Source of the DNA: Candidatus Aminicenantota bacterium
Lineage (GTDB): Bacteria; Acidobacteriota; Aminicenantia; Aminicenantales; Aminicenantaceae
DNA length: 8,944 bases
Assembly (NCBI GenBank): GCA_030614645.1
Contig: JAUWTR010000037.1
Span: 1-8,944 of the forward strand
Direction: 5' to 3'
Each line of letters begins with the position of its first letter. Position 1 is the first letter of the stretch. This document shows, piece by piece, positions 1-6,595 of this stretch. The translations under genes and the position numbers were made by a program. The notes beneath the pieces are model-generated. The model was not told the DNA's origin. It saw nothing but the letters and a program-made list of their open reading frames with translations, and ran no database searches.

Positions 1-65
1 AATTAATCGTTTCGTTTTCGATGTAATTTATATTGATAATCGACATTTTTTATGAATAATTCAGG
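1..65 (-). mobile_element. Partial MITE-like element, one terminal inverted repeat
   Basis: Read on the minus strand from 65, the sequence begins CCTGAATTATTCATAA followed by an A-run and TGTCG. This nearly matches both ends of the element at 6450-6595. The base after the end (66-69) is TTAA, comparable to the TTAG flanking the other copy, so a TTAR target is likely. The other end lies outside the window, so its length and its second target repeat cannot be seen. The lpxK stop codon (61-63) lies inside this terminal repeat. The rest of the stretch is AT-rich with no coding potential. Being an end of the same family is well supported by similarity; mobility is inferred. Confidence 0.55.
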
Positions 66-1044
66 TTAACCGTGACCATAGCCAGGTGTAAAAAGCCTTT
101 TCTATTTTGAGATCTATTTTTAGAAAATAGAGAGGGAGAGGTTCAATCTCTTTAATACCGGCTAACTTCACCATATCTTTTTCAGTGGTAATGATAATAT
201 CTGCTTGGAAGGAAAGATAATTCTTTTTTATTTTTTTTATGGATTTTGGGGGATAAGGGTGGTGGTCCCGAAATTTTAAAAATTTAACAGGATTTACTCC
301 TATTTTTTTTAGAGCTTTTTTGAACCTTTCCGGCCGAGCTATACCACTGAATGAGAGTACAGTTTTATTATTAAGCTCTGCCGAGGGCAGGAGTTGTTTA
401 TTAAAAATGTTGTACAATCCTTTGTTTACTACTGAATATGAATAAAATTGTATTTGAGGGATTTTTTTTTTAAGAGAGGTCTTTATCTGTTTATCTCCAT
501 TTTTTTTGATAAGGAGAGCGTGGCTTCTCCCTATAGATGACCTAGGTTCGCGGAGCATTATTTTTTCTTTAGGATCGTACATAACGATGTTGATATCTTT
601 TTCCAGGGGATGGTACTGAAAAGCATCATCAAGGACCACAATGTCGAATCCTGATTCTTGTGCTTTTCGGCATCCGGACAGGCGGTCCTTGCCAATAAAA
701 ATACCGGCTTCAGGTATGCTTCTGGCGATCATAAAAGGCTCGTCTCCAGATTCCCGCCAGGTACCGGAAATGCTCTGGCCGTTAGAGAGCATGCCACCTG
801 ACCGCTCCCATTTTCCGCGGTATCCCCTACTAACAAGAGCTGGCTTGTATGAGGTTTTTAAAAGCGCGGATAAGATGTGTTTTGCCAGGGGGGTTTTTTC
901 AGAGCCGCCAAATGAGATATTCCCTATACTGATAACCGGAAGAGGCGATTTTTTAGGCTTGAAGAATCCCCACCTATATAACAGATTTATGATTAGGCAA
1001 TTAAATCGATAAATCAAGGAGATAGGATATAAAAGAAACCTCAT
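61..1044 (-). CDS. lpxK: Tetraacyldisaccharide 4'-kinase LpxK (lipid A synthesis)
   Basis: LpxK phosphorylates the 4' position of the tetraacyl disaccharide-1-phosphate to make lipid IVA, at the cytoplasmic face of the inner membrane. The 327-residue product has the family's usual length. It has a hydrophobic N-terminal membrane-associated segment (about 1-25), then LYRWGFFKPKK and a P-loop region (ISIGNISFGGSEKTP, 38-52). VSRGYRGK (71-78), GDEPFMIAR (100-108), the acidic pair in LDDAFQ (138-143), SGIARPERF (233-241), FRDHHPY (258-264) and TTEKDMVKL (286-294) are all family hallmarks. The oddity is Glu49 where the Walker A glycine before Lys50 is expected. The ATG at 1044 fits the normal N-terminus, but its ribosome site (GGGAAG) is weak. 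The stop codon lies within an inserted element end. No other lipid A genes are in view. The family call is very secure. Confidence 0.95.
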   Translation of the reverse strand: MRFLLYPISLIYRFNCLIINLLYRWGFFKPKKSPLPVISIGNISFGGSEKTPLAKHILSALLKTSYKPALVSRGYRGKWERSGGMLSNGQSISGTWRESGDEPFMIARSIPEAGIFIGKDRLSGCRKAQESGFDIVVLDDAFQYHPLEKDINIVMYDPKEKIMLREPRSSIGRSHALLIKKNGDKQIKTSLKKKIPQIQFYSYSVVNKGLYNIFNKQLLPSAELNNKTVLSFSGIARPERFKKALKKIGVNPVKFLKFRDHHPYPPKSIKKIKKNYLSFQADIIITTEKDMVKLAGIKEIEPLPLYFLKIDLKIEKAFYTWLWSRLT

Positions 1045-1053
1045 TCTTCCCGG

Positions 1054-1082
1054 ACTATACTATATAGGCTTTTTACTTTCAA
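1054..1082 (-). promoter_or_regulatory. Sigma70-like promoter for lpxK
   Basis: On the minus strand, TTGAAA (1082-1077) and TATAGT (1059-1054) are separated by 17 bp, each one mismatch from consensus. A start about 7 bp downstream would fall near 1047, leaving only about 3 nt before the lpxK ATG. The transcript would then be nearly leaderless, consistent with the lack of a good ribosome site. It is back to back with the lipoprotein promoter. In AT-rich DNA a chance match is possible. Confidence 0.45.
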
Positions 1083-1097
1083 GTCGATTGCCATTGC

Positions 1098-1126
1098 TTT
1101 ACATCCCCAGTCTATTTATTTATAAT
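1098..1126 (+). promoter_or_regulatory. Sigma70-like promoter for the lipoprotein gene
   Basis: TTTACA (1098-1103), a 17-bp spacer and a perfect TATAAT (1121-1126) give a strong match to a vegetative promoter. The expected start near 1133 leaves a leader of about 28 nt containing GGAGGAG (1150-1156) before the ATG at 1161. This position also rules out the in-frame ATG at 1125, which lies in the -10 box itself. Confidence 0.65.
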
Positions 1127-1134
1127 GATTATCG
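1120..1134 (+). promoter_or_regulatory. Fur-box-like operator overlapping the -10 box
   Basis: TTATAATGATTATCG matches the 7-1-7 Fur-family consensus TGATAATnATTATCA at the equivalent of 13 of 15 positions, with a central inverted repeat ATAAT-G-ATTAT. It covers the -10 box and probable transcription start of the downstream lipoprotein gene, the classic place for a repressor. AT-rich background weakens the case, and no Fur gene is visible. Confidence 0.35.
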
Positions 1135-1160
1135 ATATTTATCAAATATGGAGGAGAATC

Positions 1161-2027
1161 ATGTTGAAAAAAACAATGGTAGCTTTACTTGCGACATTGA
1201 TGATATTAGTGTTGTTTAATTGTAAGAAAAAATCCCAGGTAAAAGGCGTAAACTTAGATGTTTCCTTTTCTGAGGAAAAATTGTCTGATGATTTAATAAC
1301 TGACTTGAAGTTTACATGGAGAACTGATAGTGAGTTTGTGAAGATGAGTGAGGATTTTAATGTTTTTGTTCATTTCTGGCATGGAAATAGCCTGCTTTTC
1401 TGGGAGGATTATGTTCCAGAGGTTCCGACATCAACCTGGGAAGTAGATGAGGAATATCAATATTCTAAGCAGATTTACATTCCAGCATTCATTGATGAGT
1501 TTGATCCTGATTTTAAAGGGGAAGAGACACTCAAGCTATCTGTAGGGTTTTTCTCGCCTTATGATGAAAGTGGAGGATCAAAACAACTTGTTATGGAAAA
1601 AAAGATAAAAGTATTCCCTCCGCCTTTGGATACACCTGAGATTATTTATGAAGATGGGTGGTATAATCTAGAAACTGATCCTGATTCCTTCCTTAAACAG
1701 TGGAGATGGACAGCAAAGAAAGCAAGATGCATTATTGATAATCCCCATAGGGATGCTTTACTGGTAATAAAAGGGGGAGTCAATAAGGGCGTTTTCCATG
1801 ACCAAAAAGTAATTTTTATGCTTAATGATTTGATCTTTGATGAATTTATTGCGGAGGATTCCTACTTTGAAAAAACGTATAATATTGAAAAGGAAAGGTT
1901 GGGAGAGGGTGATGAGTTTTATCTAACGCTTGCGACAGATAAATCTTTTATCCCTGCAGAAATCTTGCCAGACTCCAGAGATGAGAGGGAACTCGGCTTT
2001 CAGATTTCTTTTTTGTATTTTAGATAA
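1161..2027 (+). CDS. Predicted lipoprotein of unknown function, two beta-rich domains
   Basis: I do not recognise a named family. The 288-residue product starts at the ATG at 1161, chosen for its GGAGGAG ribosome site 4 nt upstream and because the protein then begins with a compact signal peptide (MLKKTMVALLATLMILVLFNC). Cys21 with the preceding Leu-Phe-Asn is a non-standard lipobox, so lipidation is likely but not certain. The mature part looks like two beta-rich modules. The first (about 28-155) contains FNVFVHFWHG, a Pro-Thr-Ser-Thr-Trp turn and YSKQIYIPAF. The second (about 165-288) contains DGWYNLE, QWRWTAKKA and VIFMLNDLIFDEF. From memory, similar FVHF and WRWT modules occur in surface and glycan-associated proteins. 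There is no catalytic signature. It is rich in acidic and aromatic residues, fitting an exported soluble domain. It stands alone, divergent from lpxK, and converges on the next gene with a 13-bp gap and no visible terminator. Confidence 0.75.
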   Translation: MLKKTMVALLATLMILVLFNCKKKSQVKGVNLDVSFSEEKLSDDLITDLKFTWRTDSEFVKMSEDFNVFVHFWHGNSLLFWEDYVPEVPTSTWEVDEEYQYSKQIYIPAFIDEFDPDFKGEETLKLSVGFFSPYDESGGSKQLVMEKKIKVFPPPLDTPEIIYEDGWYNLETDPDSFLKQWRWTAKKARCIIDNPHRDALLVIKGGVNKGVFHDQKVIFMLNDLIFDEFIAEDSYFEKTYNIEKERLGEGDEFYLTLATDKSFIPAEILPDSRDERELGFQISFLYFR

Positions 2028-2040
2028 GGATTATAAAAAA

Positions 2041-2574
2041 TTATTTCTGTTTTTTCTTTTGGGTTTCTAACTGTTTTTTTAGTTTTTCTGCATCCGCTTG
2101 AGCTTTTTGCAATTGAAGGTAAGTCAGGCTGATTTGCTGTTGAATTTGATTTTTTGGTGTCATGTCAGGCATGCTGTAAAATTGCTGCCATAATGCTCTC
2201 ATTTTTAAAGTTAGCAGTCCTACATGTTTATTAGCTTCTTGGTATTCTTTTCCCAGCTTATTTTCTTCTTCGGCGCTGCTCCGGCCCCTATCTCTTGATT
2301 TTGCTGAGAGTATAACTGGGATTTGCTGAGGTGGAGCTGGGATGTTTGATTTGACAGTCTTTGAATTTGTAGCTTGAATAACGATAGCAGTAGTTGTCCT
2401 ATTAAACTTTTTTAAATCAGCGTTGGTCACTAAGAGTATTTTTTTGTTCTTGAGATTTTCTCTTCGTTCTTTTTCTTTTTTTGCTAATTCTACTAGGCTT
2501 TGTGAGTGTGCAAAGAAAGTGCATAGTAATGGAAGGATTATTATTGACAATAGTTTCTTTATGTTAATGCTCAT
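2041..2574 (-). CDS. Secreted coiled-coil protein of unknown function
   Basis: The function is unknown. A 177-residue product begins MSINIKK, followed by a hydrophobic stretch and a probable signal peptidase I site after Ala-His-Ser (22-24). The mature N-terminus has a charged helix (SLVELAKKEKERRENLK, 26-42) then KKILLVTNADL (44-54), a segment that from memory recurs at the start of small secreted proteins of Acidobacteriota/Aminicenantes. A Pro/Gln-rich linker (about 79-90) leads to a long C-terminal helix (about 101-177) with a heptad-like Leu/Lys/Gln pattern and a lysine-rich end. The start needs care: AGGGAG directly abuts the ATG at 2574, whereas an ATT two codons later would have ideal 6-nt spacing. 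A TTG at 2625 extends the frame but lies in the -35 box of the promoter, so it is not the start. A periplasmic scaffold or surface role is possible. Confidence 0.7.
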   Translation of the reverse strand: MSINIKKLLSIIILPLLCTFFAHSQSLVELAKKEKERRENLKNKKILLVTNADLKKFNRTTTAIVIQATNSKTVKSNIPAPPQQIPVILSAKSRDRGRSSAEEENKLGKEYQEANKHVGLLTLKMRALWQQFYSMPDMTPKNQIQQQISLTYLQLQKAQADAEKLKKQLETQKKKQK

Positions 2575-2595
2575 CTCCCTTACGAATATACAAAT

Positions 2596-2625
2596 ATAAT
2601 ATAAAAGAATAAAAGAATTAGTCAA
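2596..2625 (-). promoter_or_regulatory. Strong sigma70-like promoter for the coiled-coil protein
   Basis: On the minus strand, TTGACT (2625-2620) and TATTAT (2601-2596) are separated by 18 bp; an overlapping TATATT gives a 16-bp spacing. Both boxes are one mismatch from consensus. The predicted start near 2589 leaves a leader of about 14 nt carrying AGGGAG. It lies in the gap after comEC, so this gene is probably transcribed separately from comEC. Confidence 0.65.
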
Positions 2626-2657
2626 CTCGGAAACTTCGCGTTTGGTTTTGATAAATT

Positions 2658-5033
2658 TTATTTATAAGTACAAACGGAGATGCTTTTTCCGTTCGATTTC
2701 AATTCTATGGCTCCATGAATATTGGTTTGATAGACAGCAGCCCCGATTTGAGCATATCTTTCCAGTATCTGAGTTGAAGGAAGATTGTATGGATTATTTT
2801 TCCCTACTGATATTAATATGATCTTTGGAGAGACTGCTTTGAGGAAAGCCGGGGAGCTTGAAGATAAACTTCCGTGGTGGGGGGATTTTAGAACCTGACT
2901 TTTCAGGTCTTCCCCTGAGGCGATGAGCTCAGCTTCGGCCTCTGATTCAATGTCTCCGGTGAGAAGAAAAGAAGTGTTTTTGTAGGTAAGTTTAAGGACT
3001 AGAGATTGATTATTATGCACAGAAGTAATGGCCTTTTTGCTTCTGTCAGGATGAAGTACTTTGATTTCAATTTTTCCCAAGGTGATTTTATCTCCTCGAA
3101 AGATGGTTCTGTGAGAAAGGCTGGCCGGAAGCGTAGCTTTAAAAAGAGCATAGCCCTTGTTATCTGGTGGAATGCAGGCTTCCCAGAATTCTCCTATTTT
3201 AAAATTTTTTACTACGGATTTTAATCCATTCATGTGGTCGGGATGAGCGTGAGATAGGACCAGATAATCTATTTTTTTTATTCCTTTGTGCCAGAGGGCT
3301 GGGGAGACCACATTTTCACCTATGTCAAATGTGCCGGTTCGGGAACCGCCGCCATCGATCAGCATTTTTTTGCGGCCGGGGAATTCGACCAGGATGGAAT
3401 CACCTTGACCTATGTCAAGAGCTGTGATTTTCAGGTCTCTGCAGGATGATGTGAAGGGATAGGAAATCATAATTAAAAAACAGACTAGGAAGAGGGTTGG
3501 GATAGCGATTCGAATTTTTTTATTCCTGAAAGGTATTAAAAAAAGAATAAGCAGGGAGTAATAGGAAATTATTGTAAATAAATGGGGGCCGGGGATTCTG
3601 TAGGATAAAAATGAGACCTGTGAGGAAAGATGGGTTAAATGGAGAAGCAGGCTTATTAGAAAGTTAAGAATATGGACAAAAAGCTGGGCCGGCACAAATA
3701 CAATAAAAGATAGAAGGAAAAATAAATATCCGCCTGCCATTACCAATGCAACAAGGGGGAATGCTGCGTAATTCAAGAGAAAGCCTGAAAAGGATACTCG
3801 ATTGAAAGTACTTAAAAGAATCGGGAGAATCCCAAGCTGGGCGCATAAGGTGATAGCAAAGATCTCACTTATACGGAGGGGAAGCCGGGGAAGATATTTG
3901 ATGATTTTGGGAAAAAAAAGAATAATTGATAAGGTTGCGGCAAATGTTAGTTGGAAACCTGCTGAAAAAAGGCTAAAAGGATTAACCAGAAGAAGAAAAA
4001 AGGCGCTTGCAGAGAGGGTATTGAGCAGGGGAGCATTATTCCAGATAAGTTTTGCGGTCAGATAGGCGAGAGTCATTATAGTGGCACGGAGTACGGAAGG
4101 CCGTCCTTCCACCAGAAATACGTAAAAAATAAGGAATCCCATTAATAAAAGGTAGCTTCCTCGTTCAGGAATTCGCAAGAATTTGAAAAATGAAAACAAG
4201 AAAAATGAGATTATTGCGATATGGGCACCTGAAATGGCAAAAAGATGATACAATCCGGAATCTTGGAAAGACCTGATCACAGATGTATCCAGCCTACTTC
4301 TCTCGCCTAATATTAATGCTTCAAGCACTGCTCCCTGCGAGGATACGCCGCACTGGTTTCTAGATGAGAAAAATTTTTCTATCTTATCCTGCAGTTTTAA
4401 CTTGAGCCATGAAATTATACGCAGAGGGGAATAGGCTTTTCCGTCTTTGATTTTTTCAACGAGCAGCGGGGATTTTGTGTAGGCTGATTTATGAATTCCC
4501 AGGGTTTTCAGATAAAGCCTGAATGGAGGTGTCTGAAAATTGTGATAGCCGCTCAAAGAACTGAGTTTTGCTGATACTTTGATTCTGTCGCCTATGAGAA
4601 GATTCAAGGGAGAAGAGAATTCTGAGGAATGATATACGGCTATGCGAAGCCGGCCTTCTGTTTTTATTTCCTGTTTGCGGTAATTTATTTTTTTGACTTT
4701 AAGATAAAGAAGATCTTTGTCTATACCGCGAGAGGGGGATTTGTATAAATTGCCGGTAAAATCGATGTATTCAGGTGCATCGAATTTGGAGAGAGGGTTA
4801 TTTGTATAATTTATTTCAGAAAAGGAGTAGAGGCTTGCTCCTAGGAAAAATGTCATCAACAAAATAAAAAGCAAGGTTATTTTTTCTTTTCGATATAAAA
4901 AAAAGAATACCCAGGCAGAAAATGAACATATAAGTAAACTTGTTATCTGCCAGGAAAGGCAGGGAGCGAGTAGTGAAGCAAAAAATATCCCTGAAATTAA
5001 GGGTAGAACCAATAACAGAAATGGGAATGCCAT
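2658..5033 (-). CDS. comEC: ComEC/Rec2 family DNA uptake channel protein
   Basis: ComEC carries single-stranded DNA across the inner membrane during natural transformation. The 791-residue product has the full architecture. N-terminal membrane segments lie at about 1-72, followed by a soluble OB-like/DUF4131 region (about 85-190). The Competence domain (about 235-500) has many membrane helices and the signature SGLYHLFAISGAHIAI (259-274). The C-terminal metallo-beta-lactamase-like domain (about 533-780) has LDIGQGDSILVEF (539-551), the metal motif HAHPDH (595-600), LLTGDIE (690-696) and LKSPHHGS (715-722). An intact metal site suggests the domain could be a working nuclease, as proposed for other ComEC proteins. 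The ATG at 5033 lacks a clear ribosome site and lies 11 bp after the M20 gene stop, so translational coupling is likely. No other competence genes are in view, so competence itself is not shown. Confidence 0.95.
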   Translation of the reverse strand: MAFPFLLLVLPLISGIFFASLLAPCLSWQITSLLICSFSAWVFFFLYRKEKITLLFILLMTFFLGASLYSFSEINYTNNPLSKFDAPEYIDFTGNLYKSPSRGIDKDLLYLKVKKINYRKQEIKTEGRLRIAVYHSSEFSSPLNLLIGDRIKVSAKLSSLSGYHNFQTPPFRLYLKTLGIHKSAYTKSPLLVEKIKDGKAYSPLRIISWLKLKLQDKIEKFFSSRNQCGVSSQGAVLEALILGERSRLDTSVIRSFQDSGLYHLFAISGAHIAIISFFLFSFFKFLRIPERGSYLLLMGFLIFYVFLVEGRPSVLRATIMTLAYLTAKLIWNNAPLLNTLSASAFFLLLVNPFSLFSAGFQLTFAATLSIILFFPKIIKYLPRLPLRISEIFAITLCAQLGILPILLSTFNRVSFSGFLLNYAAFPLVALVMAGGYLFFLLSFIVFVPAQLFVHILNFLISLLLHLTHLSSQVSFLSYRIPGPHLFTIISYYSLLILFLIPFRNKKIRIAIPTLFLVCFLIMISYPFTSSCRDLKITALDIGQGDSILVEFPGRKKMLIDGGGSRTGTFDIGENVVSPALWHKGIKKIDYLVLSHAHPDHMNGLKSVVKNFKIGEFWEACIPPDNKGYALFKATLPASLSHRTIFRGDKITLGKIEIKVLHPDRSKKAITSVHNNQSLVLKLTYKNTSFLLTGDIESEAEAELIASGEDLKSQVLKSPHHGSLSSSSPAFLKAVSPKIILISVGKNNPYNLPSTQILERYAQIGAAVYQTNIHGAIELKSNGKSISVCTYK

Positions 5034-5044
5034 AATAAAAGATA

Positions 5045-6349
5045 TCAGTTAAAGTTAGAACCAAAACTATCCTGGTAAGCCAGGCAGTCAAGCAAAAGAT
5101 AGCAAGCGATTTTTATGCCAAGTGCGATACTGCGTTCATCAGGGTTAAAAAATGGGCTGTGTAAGGGAGGCATTGTTTTTTGGCCGGGAGGTTTTACTCC
5201 CAGAAAAAAATAGAATCCTGGAATTTTTTGACTGAATATTGAGAAGTCTTCTGCAACCATTTGCGGCTGGAGAGGCAAAACATTGTCTTTACCAACTGCT
5301 TCTTGAAGCACTGGAAGCATGATGTCTCCCAGGTCAGGATGATTATAAAGCGGGGGAGCGCCTTTCTGGTAATTAAAAGTATAATTTGCTCCAAAAGGAT
5401 AGGTTATACCTTGTACAATATTTTCCAGCATGGTTTCGATTTTAGTTCTGTTTGTCCGCGTTAATGTTCTTACTGTACCCTCTAGGGTAACTGAGTCGGC
5501 AATTATGTTTGACTTTCCCCCACCGTAGATTTTTCCGATGGATACAACAGCCGGGTCTGAGGGATCGATCATACGGTCCATAAAGGATTGGATAGAGACA
5601 ATAGTATGGGCTGCTAAAGTAATGGCATCTATTCCTTCATATGGTCTGGCCCCATGGGAGCTTTTCCCTTTGATTATAATTTCAACCGTATCCGATGATG
5701 CCATTATGGTTCCCGAGGAAAAAAGGATTTGTCCCACCTCAATACTAGGCCATACGTGTTGTCCAAAGATAGCCATAACCGGAGGCTCCTTCAGAACACC
5801 TTCTTTTACCATCAGGGAGGCGCCTCCTTCTTCACCTTTGGGAGGGCCTTCTTCTGCTGGCTGGAAGATGAATTTAATATTACCTTTTATCTTATCTTTT
5901 AAATTACTAAGCACTATTGCGGTTCCCAGTGCTATTGACATATGGATATCGTGGCCGCAGGCATGCATAACACCAGGGTTAAGAGATGTATAGGGGAGGT
6001 GGGTTTTTTCGTGAATGGGAAGAGCGTCCATGTCTGCTCTTAGTCCGAGGGTGAAGCCTTCATGATCTCCTTCTAATAAGCCGGATATTCCGGTTCCAGC
6101 AATTCCGGATTTAACTTCTATGCCAAGGGATATCAGTTTTGAAGTGATAAGTTTAGAAGTTTCATATTCTCTATTACTCAACTCAGGGTTCATATGCAGG
6201 AAGCGTCTGATTTTTATTATTTCGTTAATGTGTTTTTTGATTTCTTTTTCGATCAGCAGTGCTGTAGCCCTGTCTATTGTAAACCCGGCGGGGGTGAAAA
6301 ATACAAAGAAAAGAAGCAGGGAAAATAATTTTTTTAGCCAAGCTGACAT
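5045..6349 (-). CDS. Exported M20-family amidohydrolase (hippurate/N-acyl amino acid hydrolase type)
   Basis: This metal-dependent amidohydrolase of the M20D type cleaves N-acyl or N-aryl amino acids or related amides. The 434-residue chain has the usual catalytic core of about 390 residues plus an N-terminal signal peptide (Lys6-Lys7, hydrophobic to about 22), so it probably acts in the periplasm, whereas many relatives are cytoplasmic. Visible signatures are LRADMDALPIHE (103-114), MHACGHDIHM (128-137, with likely metal ligands Cys131 and His133), FQPAEEG (162-168), GQHVWP (196-201), SSHGARP (230-236, in the dimerisation lid domain), MVAEDFS (364-370) and PPLHSPFFNPDE (394-405, with the final His ligand). 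All catalytic residues appear present. The ATG at 6349 has AGGA 7 nt upstream. The true substrate cannot be read from sequence. It is followed after 11 bp by comEC, probably in one transcript. Confidence 0.9.
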   Translation of the reverse strand: MSAWLKKLFSLLLFFVFFTPAGFTIDRATALLIEKEIKKHINEIIKIRRFLHMNPELSNREYETSKLITSKLISLGIEVKSGIAGTGISGLLEGDHEGFTLGLRADMDALPIHEKTHLPYTSLNPGVMHACGHDIHMSIALGTAIVLSNLKDKIKGNIKFIFQPAEEGPPKGEEGGASLMVKEGVLKEPPVMAIFGQHVWPSIEVGQILFSSGTIMASSDTVEIIIKGKSSHGARPYEGIDAITLAAHTIVSIQSFMDRMIDPSDPAVVSIGKIYGGGKSNIIADSVTLEGTVRTLTRTNRTKIETMLENIVQGITYPFGANYTFNYQKGAPPLYNHPDLGDIMLPVLQEAVGKDNVLPLQPQMVAEDFSIFSQKIPGFYFFLGVKPPGQKTMPPLHSPFFNPDERSIALGIKIACYLLLDCLAYQDSFGSNFN

Positions 6350-6420
6350 AAATCTATCCTACTACATATTCTAATAAAAACTCAAATACTTAATTGTTAA
6401 AAGCATTCTGCACGCTGCCT

Positions 6421-6435
6421 ACTGGATTTTCCAGT
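6421..6435. repeat. Small perfect hairpin ACTGGA-TTT-TCCAGT
   Basis: A 6-bp perfect stem with a 3-nt loop lies about 70 bp upstream of the M20 gene and 14 bp before the mobile element. It has no U-run on either strand, so it is not a convincing intrinsic terminator. A related sequence, ACTGGATTTTATTCAG, occurs beside the eno stop (8257-8272). The function is unknown. Confidence 0.3.
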
Positions 6436-6449
6436 CTTTCCTGATTTAG

Positions 6450-6595
6450 CCTGGATTATTCATAAAAAAATGGCGAATAAAATTAAAAATAAAAACAAGA
6501 AAAAAGTTTCAATAATCATTCTTTAAAAAATCTTACATATCATTGAAAAGAAAACAATAATAAAAACATCGCCTTTTTTTTATGAATAAGTCAGG
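6450..6595. mobile_element. MITE-like element, 146 bp, with 26-bp terminal inverted repeats and TTAG target repeat
   Basis: The left end (6450-6475) begins CCTGGATTATTCATAA and ends TGGCG. The right end (6570-6595), read on the minus strand, begins CCTGACTTATTCATAA and ends AGGCG. The two 26-bp arms match at 23 positions. The direct repeat TTAG flanks the element on both sides (6446-6449 and 6596-6599), as a 4-bp target duplication would. The interior (6476-6569) is A-rich and has no reading frame, so it would need a transposase from elsewhere. A third related end lies at 41-65. The right target repeat contains the stop codon of the neighbouring mutase gene. The structure is seen directly; the parent insertion sequence is unknown. 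Confidence 0.8.

Noticed and set aside
1125..1160. Earlier in-frame ATG for the lipoprotein gene, adding 12 residues
   Set aside because: The codon lies in the TATAAT box, has no ribosome site and would put extra residues ahead of a clean signal peptide; ATG 1161 has GGAGGAG in the right place.
2028..2040. Bidirectional terminator between the two convergent genes
   Set aside because: The 13-bp gap is AT-rich with no stem of useful length.
2575..2625. TTG start giving a 194-residue form of the coiled-coil protein
   Set aside because: The TTG is the -35 box of a strong promoter and the added residues are a translation of promoter DNA.
3802..4065. An 87-codon plus-strand open frame inside comEC, Arg/Lys rich
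   Set aside because: It lies opposite the conserved membrane domain of comEC; its basic composition simply reflects antisense of hydrophobic codons.
5538..5993. A 151-codon plus-strand open frame opposite the M20 gene
   Set aside because: It is antisense to a gene with all family motifs, has no ribosome site or recognisable motif, and is a shadow frame.
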